This document shows, in pieces, positions 9,091-18,821 of a stretch of 64,000 nt of DNA. This DNA is from JAXGYV01 sp040772045. GTDB lineage: Bacteria > Actinomycetota > Thermoleophilia > UBA2241. The stretch lies in NCBI GenBank assembly GCA_040772045.1, contig JAXGYV010000001.1:186001-250000 (forward strand), in the 5' to 3' direction. Numbering within the stretch: position 1 is the first letter of the stretch; each line of letters starts with the position of its first letter. Below the pieces are notes generated by a model. That model made no database searches and was not told the DNA's origin. It worked only from the letters and a program-made list of their open reading frames with translations. The translations under genes and the position numbers were made by a program.

Positions 9091-10053
9091 TCAGCCCAGT
9101 CCGACTTCCGTGTACGCCGGGTCGACTGCCACGCGGGTAGCGGCCACGTCGCGGCGCAACTGAGTCGCCAGGTCGGCCACGTCGGCGAAGCGTACTTCGT
9201 CGCGGATCTTGTGCAGGAAGTCCACGCGGATCTCTTGGCCGTAGATATCGCCCTCGAAGTCCAGCAGATGTGCTTCGATATGTATCCTGGCCGTCGCTTC
9301 GGTGAGATCGTGGAAGGTGGGGTTGTGGCCGATGTTGACCGCCGCCCGGTACCACCGCCCAGCGACCAGAGCCCTAGCGGCGTACACGCCGCGCCCCGGG
9401 AACAGGGTACCCGCCTCGACTTCGAGGTTGGCCGTCGGCGTGTCGAGGCAGGACGACCCGCGACGGTAGCCGTGCGCCACCGTCCCGTGCGTCGATGGTG
9501 GCCGCCCGAGGATCTCACGCACCTCCTCGAGTGCCCCCTCCTGCAGTAAGCGCCTGATGCGCGTCGAGCTGATCGGCTTACCTCCGGCGGCGGCTAGGGG
9601 TACCACCAGGGCGCGAAAGCCGAGCTCGCGGCCCAGTTCGCGCAGGGTATCGGGCGTGCCCGTGCCCTGCGCCCCAAAAGTGAAGTTCTCGCCGACGATC
9701 ACCACGCGCGCGTGCAGCGCGTTGGCCAGTACCTCGCGGCAGAACTCTCCAGCCGATTGCGAGGCCAGCGCCGGCGAGAACGGAAGCACGATGAGCTCGT
9801 CGGGGTGAATGGCGGCGAGGAGGGCGATCTTCGCCGCGAGCGGCGTGAGGAGCCGCGGCTGCCGCGCGGGGTCGAGCACGGCGAGCGGGTGGCGATCGAA
9901 CGTGAGCACGGCCCCGACGAGGTCGGCCGCGCGCGCCATCTCCATGGCGGTACGCACCACGCGCCGGTGTCCGGTGTGCACACCGTCGAACGTACCGATG
10001 GCTACGCAGCGCGGGCGAGGCGGGAGTGACGCGAGCGAGGTATGGAGCTCCAT
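9091..10053 (-). CDS. ribF: Bifunctional riboflavin kinase / FAD synthetase
   Basis: RibF converts riboflavin to FMN and then FAD. The 320-residue protein has an N-terminal adenylyltransferase domain with AIGTFDGVHTGHR (about 19-31) and ISSTRIRRLL. The C-terminal flavokinase domain has GYRRGSSCLDTPTANLE, PGRGVYAA and NIGHNPTF followed by IEAHLLDFEGDIYG. Both activities therefore look intact. It starts at ATG 10053, four bases after truB, and follows truB as in many bacteria. It uses the riboflavin made by the rib operon at 44.6-48.2 kb. Confidence 0.97.
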   Translation of the reverse strand: MELHTSLASLPPRPRCVAIGTFDGVHTGHRRVVRTAMEMARAADLVGAVLTFDRHPLAVLDPARQPRLLTPLAAKIALLAAIHPDELIVLPFSPALASQSAGEFCREVLANALHARVVIVGENFTFGAQGTGTPDTLRELGRELGFRALVVPLAAAGGKPISSTRIRRLLQEGALEEVREILGRPPSTHGTVAHGYRRGSSCLDTPTANLEVEAGTLFPGRGVYAARALVAGRWYRAAVNIGHNPTFHDLTEATARIHIEAHLLDFEGDIYGQEIRVDFLHKIRDEVRFADVADLATQLRRDVAATRVAVDPAYTEVGLG

Positions 10054-10057
10054 TGGC

Positions 10058-10966
10058 TTAGGGGAACAGGACGATCGGCTTCAGATCGCGTTCAGCTTCG
10101 CCGGGGCCATACACGGCCAGAAGCTGCCCGCGAAAGAGGAGGCACACGGGTTCCGAGACGCTGCCCGGCACATGAGCGCCGTTGCGCACTCCGGCGGCCT
10201 GTGCGGCGGAGACCTCTATCGCGGGCATGAACGCCAGCGCCCGGCCCGGTGCCAACAGGCCGGGGATACCTTCAGCCACGCCCCCAGCAGTCGCCTCCTG
10301 GAACGCTGCCAGGGATTGCGCGTTCTCTAGCCGGAAGTCGCCGATGGCGGTGCGCGCCAGCTCGCGCAGGTGCGCCCCAGACCCCACCGCCTCACCGAGG
10401 TCGATAGCCAGCTGACGCACGTAGGTTCCTTTCGAGCAGGCGATATGGCAGCGCAGCGTCTGCTCGTCCTCGTCGAACTCCAGGAGGTCGATGGCAGTGA
10501 TCTCCACCTGTTTGATGGGGGTGTCGACCACCTCGCCGCGGTGAGCCTTTTTGTAGAGCCTCTCTCCATCGATCTTGACCGCCGAGGTCATGGGGACCCG
10601 CTGCGCGACAGTACCGATGAATCGGGGAAGCGCCGCGCGAATAGCTTCCAAGGAGACCACCGCGCCGCCGGGTGTAAGTGTGCCCGTGTGGTCGCCCGTA
10701 TCCGACGCTACACCGAACTGCATCGTGCACACGTACTCTTTGGGCAGATCGACGAAGAACCTGGCGATCTTGGTAGCTCGTCCGACCACCACCAGCAACA
10801 GGCCGGTGGCGAACGGATCCAGTGTACCCGCGTGTCCCACTTTCTTTACGTGCGGACGCAAGCAGCGCCGCACGCGCGAGACTACGTCGTGAGACGTCAG
10901 TCCGACGGGTTTGTCTATCAGGAGGACGCCGTCGAGAGGCGCCTTGCGAGTACGGAACTCAGCCAC
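10058..10966 (-). CDS. truB: tRNA pseudouridine-55 synthase
   Basis: TruB makes pseudouridine 55 in the T-arm of tRNAs. The open frame runs much further upstream, but the protein begins at GTG 10966 (VAEFRTRKAPLDGVLLIDKP). That start has a GGAGG site about 7 bases before it, inside the end of nrnA. The gene therefore overlaps nrnA by 49 bases in another frame. The resulting 302 residues contain the catalytic motif HAGTLDPFATGLL with Asp50, the substrate-binding YVCTMQFGVASDTGD and RLYKKAHRGE. A PUA-like C-terminal portion ends at KPIVLFP. Confidence 0.96.
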   Translation of the reverse strand: MAEFRTRKAPLDGVLLIDKPVGLTSHDVVSRVRRCLRPHVKKVGHAGTLDPFATGLLLVVVGRATKIARFFVDLPKEYVCTMQFGVASDTGDHTGTLTPGGAVVSLEAIRAALPRFIGTVAQRVPMTSAVKIDGERLYKKAHRGEVVDTPIKQVEITAIDLLEFDEDEQTLRCHIACSKGTYVRQLAIDLGEAVGSGAHLRELARTAIGDFRLENAQSLAAFQEATAGGVAEGIPGLLAPGRALAFMPAIEVSAAQAAGVRNGAHVPGSVSEPVCLLFRGQLLAVYGPGEAERDLKPIVLFP

Positions 10967-11901
10967 TCTGCCACCTCCTCTGGCGGTCGATCGATGGAGA
11001 AACCGGCGGCTTGCCGGTGCCCCCCTCCCCCCTGCTCGGCCGCAAACCGGCTGACATCCCACCCACTCGAGCGCATGCTGACGCGGCAACGCGGACCTTG
11101 TTCCTGCTCCTTGATCAGGGCGGCCACTTCGACACCGCGCAGCGAGTTCAGCGACTCCACGATACCCTCTGCCGTAGCATCGGCAGCACCGAGGTGCGCG
11201 AAGTCGTCCGCCGTAAGCACCGCGACCAGTACCCGGCCGCCAAGCGCCTCTCGTACCGAGCGCACGGCGGCCGCCAGCAGACGTAGGTCGGCAAGGCCGC
11301 GACGCTCGTACAGCTCCGCGTAGATCGTGTGGGGGTCGGCTCCCCACTCCACCAGGCGCGCGGCAGCGCGAAACGTGGCGGGTCCGGTGCTGGCGTGACG
11401 AAAGTGCCCCGTGTCGAACGAGATGCCCGCGTAGAGTGCCGTCGCGGCGCGCGCCGAGAGCCGCAGCGCCAACTCCTCGGCGAGCAAGCACACGATCTCG
11501 GACACACTGCTGGCGTTGGGCAGCACCAAGTTGACGGTGCCGTACCGCGTGTTGTCGTGGTGGTGGTCGATGTTCACGACCGTTACCCCGGCGGGGAGAC
11601 CGCCGCCCGGCAGCGCGAGTCGCGGCGCGCTGCCCGCATCGAGGGCGTACAACACGCAGCCGGCCGGCGGCGGCGCCGTGCTGATATCGCCAGCCGCCGG
11701 TCCGAACGAGACCTGCGGCAGCGCTGACGGATCGTCGATGTGCAGCTGCGCGGGCACTCCGATCTGGCGAAACACGTCGAGGACGCCGATCGCCGACCCG
11801 AGGGCGTCGAGGTCGGGGTGCTCGTGAACAGCTACGGCTACGGCGCGCTCGGCGCGCATGCGGCCAGCGACAGACGCCACCTCCCAGACCTCGGCGCTCA
11901 C
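10918..11901 (-). CDS. nrnA: DHH/DHHA1 phosphoesterase (nanoRNase / pAp phosphatase type)
   Basis: NrnA-type enzymes degrade very short RNAs and often also pAp or cyclic dinucleotide breakdown products. The 327-residue protein shows the DHH-family metal motifs HEHPDLDALGS (about 26-36), YALDAG and NIDHHHDN (DHH at 112-114). A C-terminal DHHA1 domain contains GGGGHRQAAGFSI. The GTG start overlaps the rbfA stop as GTGA. It sits between rbfA and truB, its usual place in Gram-positive bacteria. The substrate range cannot be read from the sequence. Confidence 0.92.
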   Translation of the reverse strand: MSAEVWEVASVAGRMRAERAVAVAVHEHPDLDALGSAIGVLDVFRQIGVPAQLHIDDPSALPQVSFGPAAGDISTAPPPAGCVLYALDAGSAPRLALPGGGLPAGVTVVNIDHHHDNTRYGTVNLVLPNASSVSEIVCLLAEELALRLSARAATALYAGISFDTGHFRHASTGPATFRAAARLVEWGADPHTIYAELYERRGLADLRLLAAAVRSVREALGGRVLVAVLTADDFAHLGAADATAEGIVESLNSLRGVEVAALIKEQEQGPRCRVSMRSSGWDVSRFAAEQGGGGHRQAAGFSIDRPPEEVAEWLSSVLARRLSTASS

Positions 11902-12353
11902 GAGATGCCCTCAGGATGGTCGGTCGCCGCGTGCTCCTCGCCAAAACCCTGTTCGCCGGTCGCCTGGCCGCGCTCCTCTCCCGCATCGTACACAGACGGC
12001 GGTTCGGGGTGCTCACGCACGTAACGATCGATGATGCCGGAGATTCGCAGCGCTTTGACCGTGGTGTCGTCGTAGACGAACTCCAGGTGCGGCGTGCGCT
12101 TCAAACGCACTTCCTGCGCCACGCACGACTGAATGACCCCATGGGAAGAACGCAGGGCTTGAAGGGAGCGAGCACGCTCCTCCGCCCCTCCCAGCACACT
12201 GACGAAGACCTTGGCCTGTCGCAGGTCCGGCGTTGTCTCCACCCCCGTCACGGTGATGAATCCGAGGCGCTGATCCTTGAGGACCTCACCGGTGACCGCC
12301 CGAGAGACCGCCTCCTTGATGGCTTCGTTTACGCGGAGCAATCGATGTCCCAC
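11898..12353 (-). CDS. rbfA: 30S ribosome-binding factor A
   Basis: RbfA helps 16S rRNA maturation and cold adaptation of the small subunit. The 151-residue protein has the KH-like fold signature: VNEAIKEAVSRAVTGEV, DQRLGFITVTGVETTPDLRQAKVFVSVLGG, and LKRTPHLEFVYDDT. The tail after about residue 115 (REHPEPPSVYDAGEERGQA) is acidic, longer than the core fold and probably disordered. The ATG at 12353 overlaps the 3' end of the DUF503 gene by 25 bases. Confidence 0.95.
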   Translation of the reverse strand: MGHRLLRVNEAIKEAVSRAVTGEVLKDQRLGFITVTGVETTPDLRQAKVFVSVLGGAEERARSLQALRSSHGVIQSCVAQEVRLKRTPHLEFVYDDTTVKALRISGIIDRYVREHPEPPSVYDAGEERGQATGEQGFGEEHAATDHPEGIS

Positions 12354-12658
12354 AAGCTCTCCACCGTGTCGACAGTACGCAAGACCGTGCGGGAGACCTC
12401 GTACTCTCGGCCATGCAGATAGCGCTCGATCTCCTCCAAGCGCTCGCCCGCCTGCGTCGAAGACGGAGCCGCTATGGCCACGAGCACCAAGCTACGCTGC
12501 CACCTATCATGGTGTCCTACCTCACTGAATGAGGCACGAAAGCGTCGCTGGACAACATCCCGTAACGAGGCGAGCGGCTGCCTCTTGTCTTTCAGCGAGC
12601 GGCTGCCCGGAAAGTGCAACTCGACCAGCAGCACGCCAAGCGCGGCATCAGGCTTCAC
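12329..12658 (-). CDS. DUF503 (YlxP-like) protein
   Basis: This is a small conserved protein of unknown function, found between infB and rbfA in many Gram-positive genomes. I take GTG 12658 as the start (VKPDAALGVLLVELHFPGS). It overlaps the end of infB by 11 bases and removes an unrelated 21-residue extension of the open frame. The 109-residue product shows the family core LLVELHFPGSRSLKDKRQ, then FRASFSEVGHHDRWQRSLVLVAIAA and a C-terminal helix. A link to ribosome assembly rests only on its neighbours. Confidence 0.88.
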   Translation of the reverse strand: MKPDAALGVLLVELHFPGSRSLKDKRQPLASLRDVVQRRFRASFSEVGHHDRWQRSLVLVAIAAPSSTQAGERLEEIERYLHGREYEVSRTVLRTVDTVESLWDIDCSA

Positions 12659-14729
12659 GGGCGACTTCCTTGGTCTCGTACGCCTCGAACACATCTCCCT
12701 CTTTGAGATCGTTGAAGCCATCGAGCAGGATGCCGCATTCGAAGCCCTCTTGTACCTCTTTTACGTCTTCCTGGAAGCGTTTCAACGAGGCCATGCGCCC
12801 ATCGTGAACCACCGTACCATCGCGAACCACCCGGATGGTCGCCGAGCGCGGTATGCTGCCCTTGGTGACATGGCAGCCGGCGATGGTGCCCAGCCGCGAC
12901 GCCCTGAACAGCTGCCGCACCTCGGCCGTGCCGAGAACCTCTTCGGTGAACTCTGGCTTGAGCATACCGACCAGGGCACTGCGTACATCTTCGGTGACCT
13001 TGTAGATGACGCGGTAGGTCCGGATGTCGACGCCCTCCTGCTCGGCGAGATTCTGCGCCGAGCCGTTAGGGCGCACGTTGTATCCGATGATGATGGCCTG
13101 CGAAGCGCTGGCGAGCATCACATCCGATTCGGTGATGCCACCCACACCTGAGCGGATGATGTTGATTTTGACTTCCTCGTGCGAGATCTGCCGCAGCGCA
13201 TCCTGCAGGGCCTCGATGCTGCCTTGCATATCCGCCTTCACGACGAGGTTGAGCTCCTGCACTCGTCCGGCGGCGATGCGCGCGTACAGGTCGTCCAGGG
13301 TGACCGAACGCTGCTTCGCCAGCTGCTCGGCCTTCAGTCTGTTCGTCCGCCGGTGCGCCATCTGGCGCGCCGTACGCTCATCGTCAACCACACGGCACAG
13401 CTCCCCCGCGTTCGGCAGCTGATCGAAGCCGATGATCTCCACCGGCACGGAGGGCTTCGCCGCCGACAGAGGAGCGCCGCGGAAGTCGCGCATGGCGCGT
13501 ACCCGGCCGGCCGCTTCGCCAGCGACGATGCCGTCGCCAACGTGGAGAGTCCCCCGTGACACGAGCATGGTGGCCACCACGCCGCGGCCCGGATCTACCC
13601 GCGACTCAATAATGTAGCCACTGGCCGGCGCGTCGGGATTGGCCTTCAAATCGGCCACATCGGCTACCAGGAGCAGCATCTCGAGCAGCGTGTCGAGGCC
13701 AATGCGTTGCTTCGCGCTGACCTCGACGAAGATGTTCTCTCCTCCCCACTCCTCCGGAACGATCTCGTACTCGGTGAGCTGCTGTTTGACGCGTTCTGGG
13801 TTCGCCTCTGGCCGGTCGATCTTATTGACCGCGATGACGATAGGCACACCGGCGGCTTTGGCATGATCGATGGCCTCCACAGTCTGCGGCATGACACCGT
13901 CGTCGGCCGCCACCACGATGGTTGCGATATCCGTCACCTTGGCGCCGCGGGCTCGCATGGCCGTGAACGCCTCGTGGCCGGGAGTGTCCACGAAGGTGAT
14001 CTGGCGGCCGTCGTGCTCCACCTGGTAGGCACCGATGTGCTGTGTGATCCCCCCTGCTTCACCGGCAGCCACCCGCGTGGAGCGGATGGCGTCCAGGAGG
14101 CTCGTCTTGCCGTGGTCGACATGGCCCATGACGGTGATCACCGGCGGTCGTGGCTTGAGGTCTTCAGGCCGATCCGTCTGCTTGTCCTCCGCTACCTCGG
14201 CCTCATCGTCGACGGCGTGCGTCATCTCGACGGTCCGCTTGAACTCTTCAGCCAGGATGAGCACGGCCTCGTCCGAGAGTGTCTGCGTGATGGTCGCCAT
14301 CTCACCGTACCGCATGAGGGCCTTGATGATCTCCGCCGTTGACACACCCAGGAGTTGCGACAGATCCTTCACGCTGACGCCCGACGGCACCTTGATCGTG
14401 CCGCTCGGAATCTGTGGGGCACTCGCCTCTTCCGGGGCGGAGGCGGAACGGCCGCGACCTCCGCGACGCCGGTCGCGGCCGCCTTGCGAACCACCCCGTC
14501 GCGACGCCTGGGCATCGATGATGACGCGCCGGCGCCGGCTCTGCTGGCCGCTACGCGGCCGCCGATGCGCGGGCGCCGCATACGCCTTGTCCACCAGCGT
14601 CTCGTCGATTACATCTTCGGCAGTGCTTGCATCCACGCCGGCGCGTTTGAGATGCGCAAGCACGTCCTCGACCGTAGTACCCCGCTGACGAGCGATGTCT
14701 GAGACCTTGCTGTTCTTCTTCGCCGCCAC
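12648..14729 (-). CDS. infB: Translation initiation factor IF-2
   Basis: IF-2 is the GTPase that brings initiator tRNA to the 30S subunit and drives subunit joining. The 693-residue protein has an N-terminal IF2 motif (residues 1-50) and a short Arg/Gly-rich linker (about 55-100). A second IF2-N domain (VSVKDLSQLLGVSTAEIIKAL) precedes the G domain. That domain carries GHVDHGKTSLLDAI (G1), DTPGHEAF (G3) and NKID (G4), and domains II-IV follow. The linker is much shorter than in many high-GC Actinobacteria. The start is GTG 14729, one base after the ylxR stop. Confidence 0.98.
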   Translation of the reverse strand: MAAKKNSKVSDIARQRGTTVEDVLAHLKRAGVDASTAEDVIDETLVDKAYAAPAHRRPRSGQQSRRRRVIIDAQASRRGGSQGGRDRRRGGRGRSASAPEEASAPQIPSGTIKVPSGVSVKDLSQLLGVSTAEIIKALMRYGEMATITQTLSDEAVLILAEEFKRTVEMTHAVDDEAEVAEDKQTDRPEDLKPRPPVITVMGHVDHGKTSLLDAIRSTRVAAGEAGGITQHIGAYQVEHDGRQITFVDTPGHEAFTAMRARGAKVTDIATIVVAADDGVMPQTVEAIDHAKAAGVPIVIAVNKIDRPEANPERVKQQLTEYEIVPEEWGGENIFVEVSAKQRIGLDTLLEMLLLVADVADLKANPDAPASGYIIESRVDPGRGVVATMLVSRGTLHVGDGIVAGEAAGRVRAMRDFRGAPLSAAKPSVPVEIIGFDQLPNAGELCRVVDDERTARQMAHRRTNRLKAEQLAKQRSVTLDDLYARIAAGRVQELNLVVKADMQGSIEALQDALRQISHEEVKINIIRSGVGGITESDVMLASASQAIIIGYNVRPNGSAQNLAEQEGVDIRTYRVIYKVTEDVRSALVGMLKPEFTEEVLGTAEVRQLFRASRLGTIAGCHVTKGSIPRSATIRVVRDGTVVHDGRMASLKRFQEDVKEVQEGFECGILLDGFNDLKEGDVFEAYETKEVAREA

Positions 14730-14730
14730 G

Positions 14731-15005
14731 TCACTTCACCGCCTTTCGCGCTGCGCATGCTTCGACGAACAGAGCTCGCTGCTGCTCGCCCATGGTGACG
14801 CTCTGGCGGAACGCCCTGGTAACCGCACGCCGCGCGACGGCAGCGTCGAAACACAGCGCATCGGGGCACAAATATGCTCCCCGACCGGGTGTACCGTGCC
14901 GCGCAGGCTCTACGACTCCTTCATGCGCGGTCAATCGTATCAACTCCCTCACTGGGCGCTGTCGCCGGCAGCCGATGCACATTCGCTCCGGGATGTCCGC
15001 CCGCC

Positions 15006-15009
<4 letters not shown>
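14731..15009 (-). CDS. ylxR: YlxR family RNA-binding protein (DUF448)
   Basis: YlxR is a small basic protein encoded between nusA and infB in many bacteria. Published work has linked it to RNA binding and control of tRNA processing. The 92-residue sequence has the hallmark RMCIGCRRQRP near the N-terminus and GRGAYLCPDALCFDAAVARRA in the middle. The GTG start overlaps the nusA stop as GTGA, so it is coupled to NusA translation. Confidence 0.93.
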
Positions 15010-16185
<1,176 letters not shown>

Positions 16186-16193
<8 letters not shown>

Positions 16194-16656
16194 GGCGCCC
16201 TCCGTCGTCGAACGTGTGGATCACCCGTGCCCGAGTGATGTTCTCGTACTCCAGCCGCACCGTCTCTCCGCCATCCTCGACAGCCAGATCTGCCGCTGTG
16301 TCAGACGCGGCAGTCAGTTGTCCGCGGAAGCTGCTGCGGCCGGCGACTGGCTCTGCGACGCGGACCGCGATGTGAGCACCCAGTGCCTGAGAGAAGTGCG
16401 CCGGCTTGGTCAACGGCCGGTCTAGACCCGGAGAGGAGACTTCCAGGGTATATCGCTCGCGCAGTGCATCCAGCGAGCCGCTCACCGCGGCACACGTGTC
16501 CAGGTCTACTCCCCCCGGTCGGTCGATGAAGAGCGTGAGTACCGCGTCTGCACCGCCGTGGACGGCGAGATCGACTAGTTCTATCGTGGGGAAGCGCTGC
16601 GCGAGGTTCTGTTCCACCTCGCGGGCAAGTGCGTCTAGCTCTGCTGTTCGTCTCAT
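16186..16656 (-). CDS. rimP: Ribosome maturation factor RimP
   Basis: RimP helps assemble the 30S subunit and is almost always encoded before nusA. The start is ATG 16656 (MRRTAELDALAREVEQ); a GTG two codons upstream is an alternative. The longer frame to 16836 would pass through a promoter and terminator and is not credible. The 156-residue protein has the family core LTLFIDRPGGVDLDTCAAVSG, the highly conserved LEVSSPGLDRPL and a C-terminal Sm-like domain (FRGQLTAASDTAADL). It is the first gene of the nusA-infB operon and lies 17 bases after a strong intrinsic terminator. Confidence 0.95.
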
Positions 16657-16673
16657 GGTCACCGTATCACTGC

Positions 16674-16702
16674 AAAAAAGAAGTGGGTTGCACACCCACT
16701 TC
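16674..16702 (-). terminator. Intrinsic terminator in the leader of rimP-nusA (candidate attenuator)
   Basis: In the minus-strand transcript a perfect 9-bp stem, GAAGTGGGT/ACCCACTTC with a 5-base loop (16680-16702), is followed immediately by TTTTTT (16674-16679). The next gene upstream (lemA) is divergent, so there is no earlier minus-strand gene for it to end. It lies between the predicted promoter (-10 at 16746-16751) and the rimP ATG at 16656. It should therefore act on the rimP-nusA-infB operon itself. Confidence 0.85.
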
Positions 16703-16745
16703 AGAATCCGCGTCGTCCTCCCACGCGCCGTTTGTCGCTTTTGGC

Positions 16746-16751
16746 AGTATA
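16746..16751 (-). promoter_or_regulatory. Extended -10 promoter of the rimP-nusA-infB operon
   Basis: The sequence TGCTATACT on the minus strand gives a -10 box TATACT with the TGn extension. A clear -35 is not visible (TGGCGC at 17-base spacing is the best match). The start of transcription would be near 16739, giving a leader of about 80 bases that contains a weak CGCGT/ACGCG hairpin and then the terminator. Confidence 0.6.
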
Positions 16752-16848
16752 GCATCAGGTGCACTTCTGCGCCAGGGTGCAGGTCTTCTTTGCGCGGTGG
16801 CGGCCAACGCGCCTCTGAGTCCTCCTCCTCCCACACCCCCGTGCAGGG

Positions 16849-16854
16849 TACAAT
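16849..16854 (+). promoter_or_regulatory. Putative -10 box for lemA-htpX
   Basis: TACAAT sits 35 bases before the chosen lemA start. No convincing -35 is present in the C-rich sequence upstream. The predicted start of transcription, near 16861, leaves room for the strong AAAGGAG ribosome site at 16878-16884. Confidence 0.4.
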
Positions 16855-16889
16855 GCCCCATGTCCGTCGTTGCTGTGAAAGGAGAGACC

Positions 16890-17453
16890 GTGGTCGCTGT
16901 TCTCGTGATCGTCGCGATCGTCGCGCTGCTCGGCATCGTGCTTGCGGCGATGTACAACAGTCTCGTAAGGCGTCGCAATCAGGTCGACAACTCCTGGAGC
17001 CAGATCGATGTACAGCTCAAGCGACGGCACGACCTGATCCCCAATCTGGTGGAAGCCGTCAAGGACTACATGGCCTACGAGCAGGAGACGCTCTCGCGTG
17101 TCACGGAGGCGCGCGCCGCGGCCGTGGCCGCAGGAGGCCGCGGCCCAGAAGCACAGGCGCGTGCCGAAGGCGCTCTTACGGAGACTCTCCGCTCGCTGTT
17201 CGCGGTCGCGGAGAACTACCCGGAGCTTAAGGCCAATCAGAATGTGATGAGCCTGCAAGAGGAGCTCACGGCAACCGAGAACAAGATCTCGTTCGCGCGG
17301 CAGTTCTACAACGACAGCGTGCTCACCTACAACAACAAGATTCAGACGGTCCCCACCAACGTGATCGCCGGCTTGTTCAACTTCACGCGGCGCGAGTTCT
17401 TCGAGACGCAGACCGAGGCCGAGCGCGAGCCAGTGAAGGTCGACCTGCGCTGA
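16890..17453 (+). CDS. lemA: LemA family membrane protein
   Basis: LemA proteins have one N-terminal transmembrane helix and a helical-bundle domain. Their biochemical role is not settled, but they are often encoded beside HtpX. I prefer GTG 16890 because AAAGGAG lies 5-6 bases before it; ATG 16860 would add ten residues with no ribosome site. The 187-residue product starts with the membrane helix (VVAVLVIVAIVALLGIVLA) and then the family signature YNSLVRRRNQVDNSWSQIDVQLKRRHDLIPNLVE. Conserved ENYPELKAN and the end FNFTRREFFETQ are present. It is the first gene of the plus-strand pair with htpX, 12 bases apart. Confidence 0.94.
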   Translation: MVAVLVIVAIVALLGIVLAAMYNSLVRRRNQVDNSWSQIDVQLKRRHDLIPNLVEAVKDYMAYEQETLSRVTEARAAAVAAGGRGPEAQARAEGALTETLRSLFAVAENYPELKANQNVMSLQEELTATENKISFARQFYNDSVLTYNNKIQTVPTNVIAGLFNFTRREFFETQTEAEREPVKVDLR

Positions 17454-17465
17454 GGTAAGTCGCAC

Positions 17466-18416
17466 GTGGCACTGGGCATGTACGAGCAGATCGCCCGCAA
17501 CAAGCGGGCCTCTTGGGTGCTCATGAGCACGGTTGTTCTGCTGCTGCTCGCCCTCGGATTCACCATTGGCCTCGCCTACTGGGGCTCCGTCGAGGGCGGG
17601 CTCGGGTTCCTCGGCCTGTTCGGTGTGGTCGCCATCGTCTGGAGCCTGATCAGCTACTACGCGGGTGCCGGCATGGCGCTCGCCGTCTCCGGCGCCCGAG
17701 AGGTGGACCATGGCACCGAACCCCAGCTGTGGAACGTCGTCGAAGAGATGAGCATCGCCGCCGGCCTGCCCATGCCACGGGTCTACGTGATCGAGTCAGA
17801 AGCGCCCAACGCCTTCGCCACCGGGCGTGACCCGGCGCATGCCGCGGTAGCCGTCACCCGGGGACTTCTGCAGAAGCTGAACCGCGAGCAGCTCCAGGGG
17901 GTCATCGGCCATGAGCTGAGCCATGTCCGGAACTACGATATTCGCTTCGCGACGCTCGTCGGCATCATGGTCGGCATGATCGCGCTGATCGCCGATTTCT
18001 TCCTGCGCTCCACCTTTTGGGGATTCGGTGGCCGCCGGCGGAGCGGTGGCGGCGGGGGTATCCAGGCCATCTTCTTCGTCGTGGCCCTCGCGCTGGCAAT
18101 CCTCGCGCCGCTCTCCGCGCGCCTCGTACAGTTCGCTATCTCGCGCAAGCGAGAGTACTTGGCGGATGCCTCGGCTGTTCAGCTGACACGCAACCCGAGC
18201 GGACTGGCCGACGCGCTGCAGAAGATCGCTGCCGACCCCACCCCCTTACGTAGGGCAAACCGGGCGACCGCTCACCTCTATATCTCCAACCCTGTGCGCA
18301 AGCTTCGCGAACGCGCCAACCTCTTCGACACCCATCCGCCCATCGCTGATCGCATCCGTATCTTGCGCGCGATGGCGTACGAGACACCCACCCAGGAGGA
18401 TCTCGCAGCCCTCTAG
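17466..18416 (+). CDS. htpX: HtpX-type M48 zinc metalloprotease
   Basis: HtpX is a membrane-bound protease for quality control of membrane proteins. The start is GTG 17466, eight bases after GAGGTAAG. The 316-residue protein has two transmembrane helices near residues 18-60, the zinc motif HELSH followed by VRNYDI, two further helices, and the third zinc ligand in SRKREYLADASAV. The C-terminal FDTHPPIADRIRIL is typical. The middle loop contains a Gly/Arg-rich patch (GGRRRSGGGGG). Its stop overlaps by a few bases the stop of the TPR gene on the other strand. Confidence 0.96.
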   Translation: MALGMYEQIARNKRASWVLMSTVVLLLLALGFTIGLAYWGSVEGGLGFLGLFGVVAIVWSLISYYAGAGMALAVSGAREVDHGTEPQLWNVVEEMSIAAGLPMPRVYVIESEAPNAFATGRDPAHAAVAVTRGLLQKLNREQLQGVIGHELSHVRNYDIRFATLVGIMVGMIALIADFFLRSTFWGFGGRRRSGGGGGIQAIFFVVALALAILAPLSARLVQFAISRKREYLADASAVQLTRNPSGLADALQKIAADPTPLRRANRATAHLYISNPVRKLRERANLFDTHPPIADRIRILRAMAYETPTQEDLAAL

Positions 18417-18811
18417 CAGCACAACCGGCGCAGACGCTCCTCGCAGAGGAACAGTCGTTCCCGATATGCCTCGTCCTGCGGTCGCATCGCCAGCGCTAAG
18501 CGCAGATGACCGCGAGCTTCTCTGAGCTGTTCCAGCTTGACCAGGCAGCACCCCAACCCAAAGTGAGCGTAGTCGTTCGCCGGCGCGTTCTCCAGGATCG
18601 CCGCGAAGAGCTCGGCTGCCCGGTCGAACTTGCCCAGCGCGAAACACGCCCGCGCCCACCCCTCGCGGATGGAGTTCTTGCCCGGGGCTAGCTTGGCCGC
18701 TTGCTCGAGGAGCAGCGCCGCTTGCGCGGGATGACCCTGCGCGAGGAAGTGACTGCCTCGGCGGAACAGGTCGTACGCACTCGGCCTCTCGTGTGCGGCC
18801 TCTGCCTCCAC
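18413..18811 (-). CDS. Tetratricopeptide-repeat protein
   Basis: This is a short all-helical protein of 132 residues made of about three TPR units: AYDLFRRGSHFLAQGHPAQAALLLEQAAKLAP, then REGWARACFALGKFDRAAELFAAILENAP, then AHFGLGCCLVKLEQLREARGHLRLALAMRP. TPR units act as protein-binding scaffolds. Nothing indicates the partner. It starts at GTG 18811, 10 bases after the stop of the HD-domain gene, and is the last gene of the minus-strand group that begins at pyrR. The C-terminus ends in two cysteines (RRLCC). Confidence 0.8.
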   Translation of the reverse strand: MEAEAAHERPSAYDLFRRGSHFLAQGHPAQAALLLEQAAKLAPGKNSIREGWARACFALGKFDRAAELFAAILENAPANDYAHFGLGCCLVKLEQLREARGHLRLALAMRPQDEAYRERLFLCEERLRRLCC

Positions 18812-18821
18812 GGCCCCGCCC

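Noticed and set aside
16656..16836. N-terminal extension of RimP to 16836
   Set aside because: It would translate through the promoter and the intrinsic terminator, and none of the added residues fit the family.
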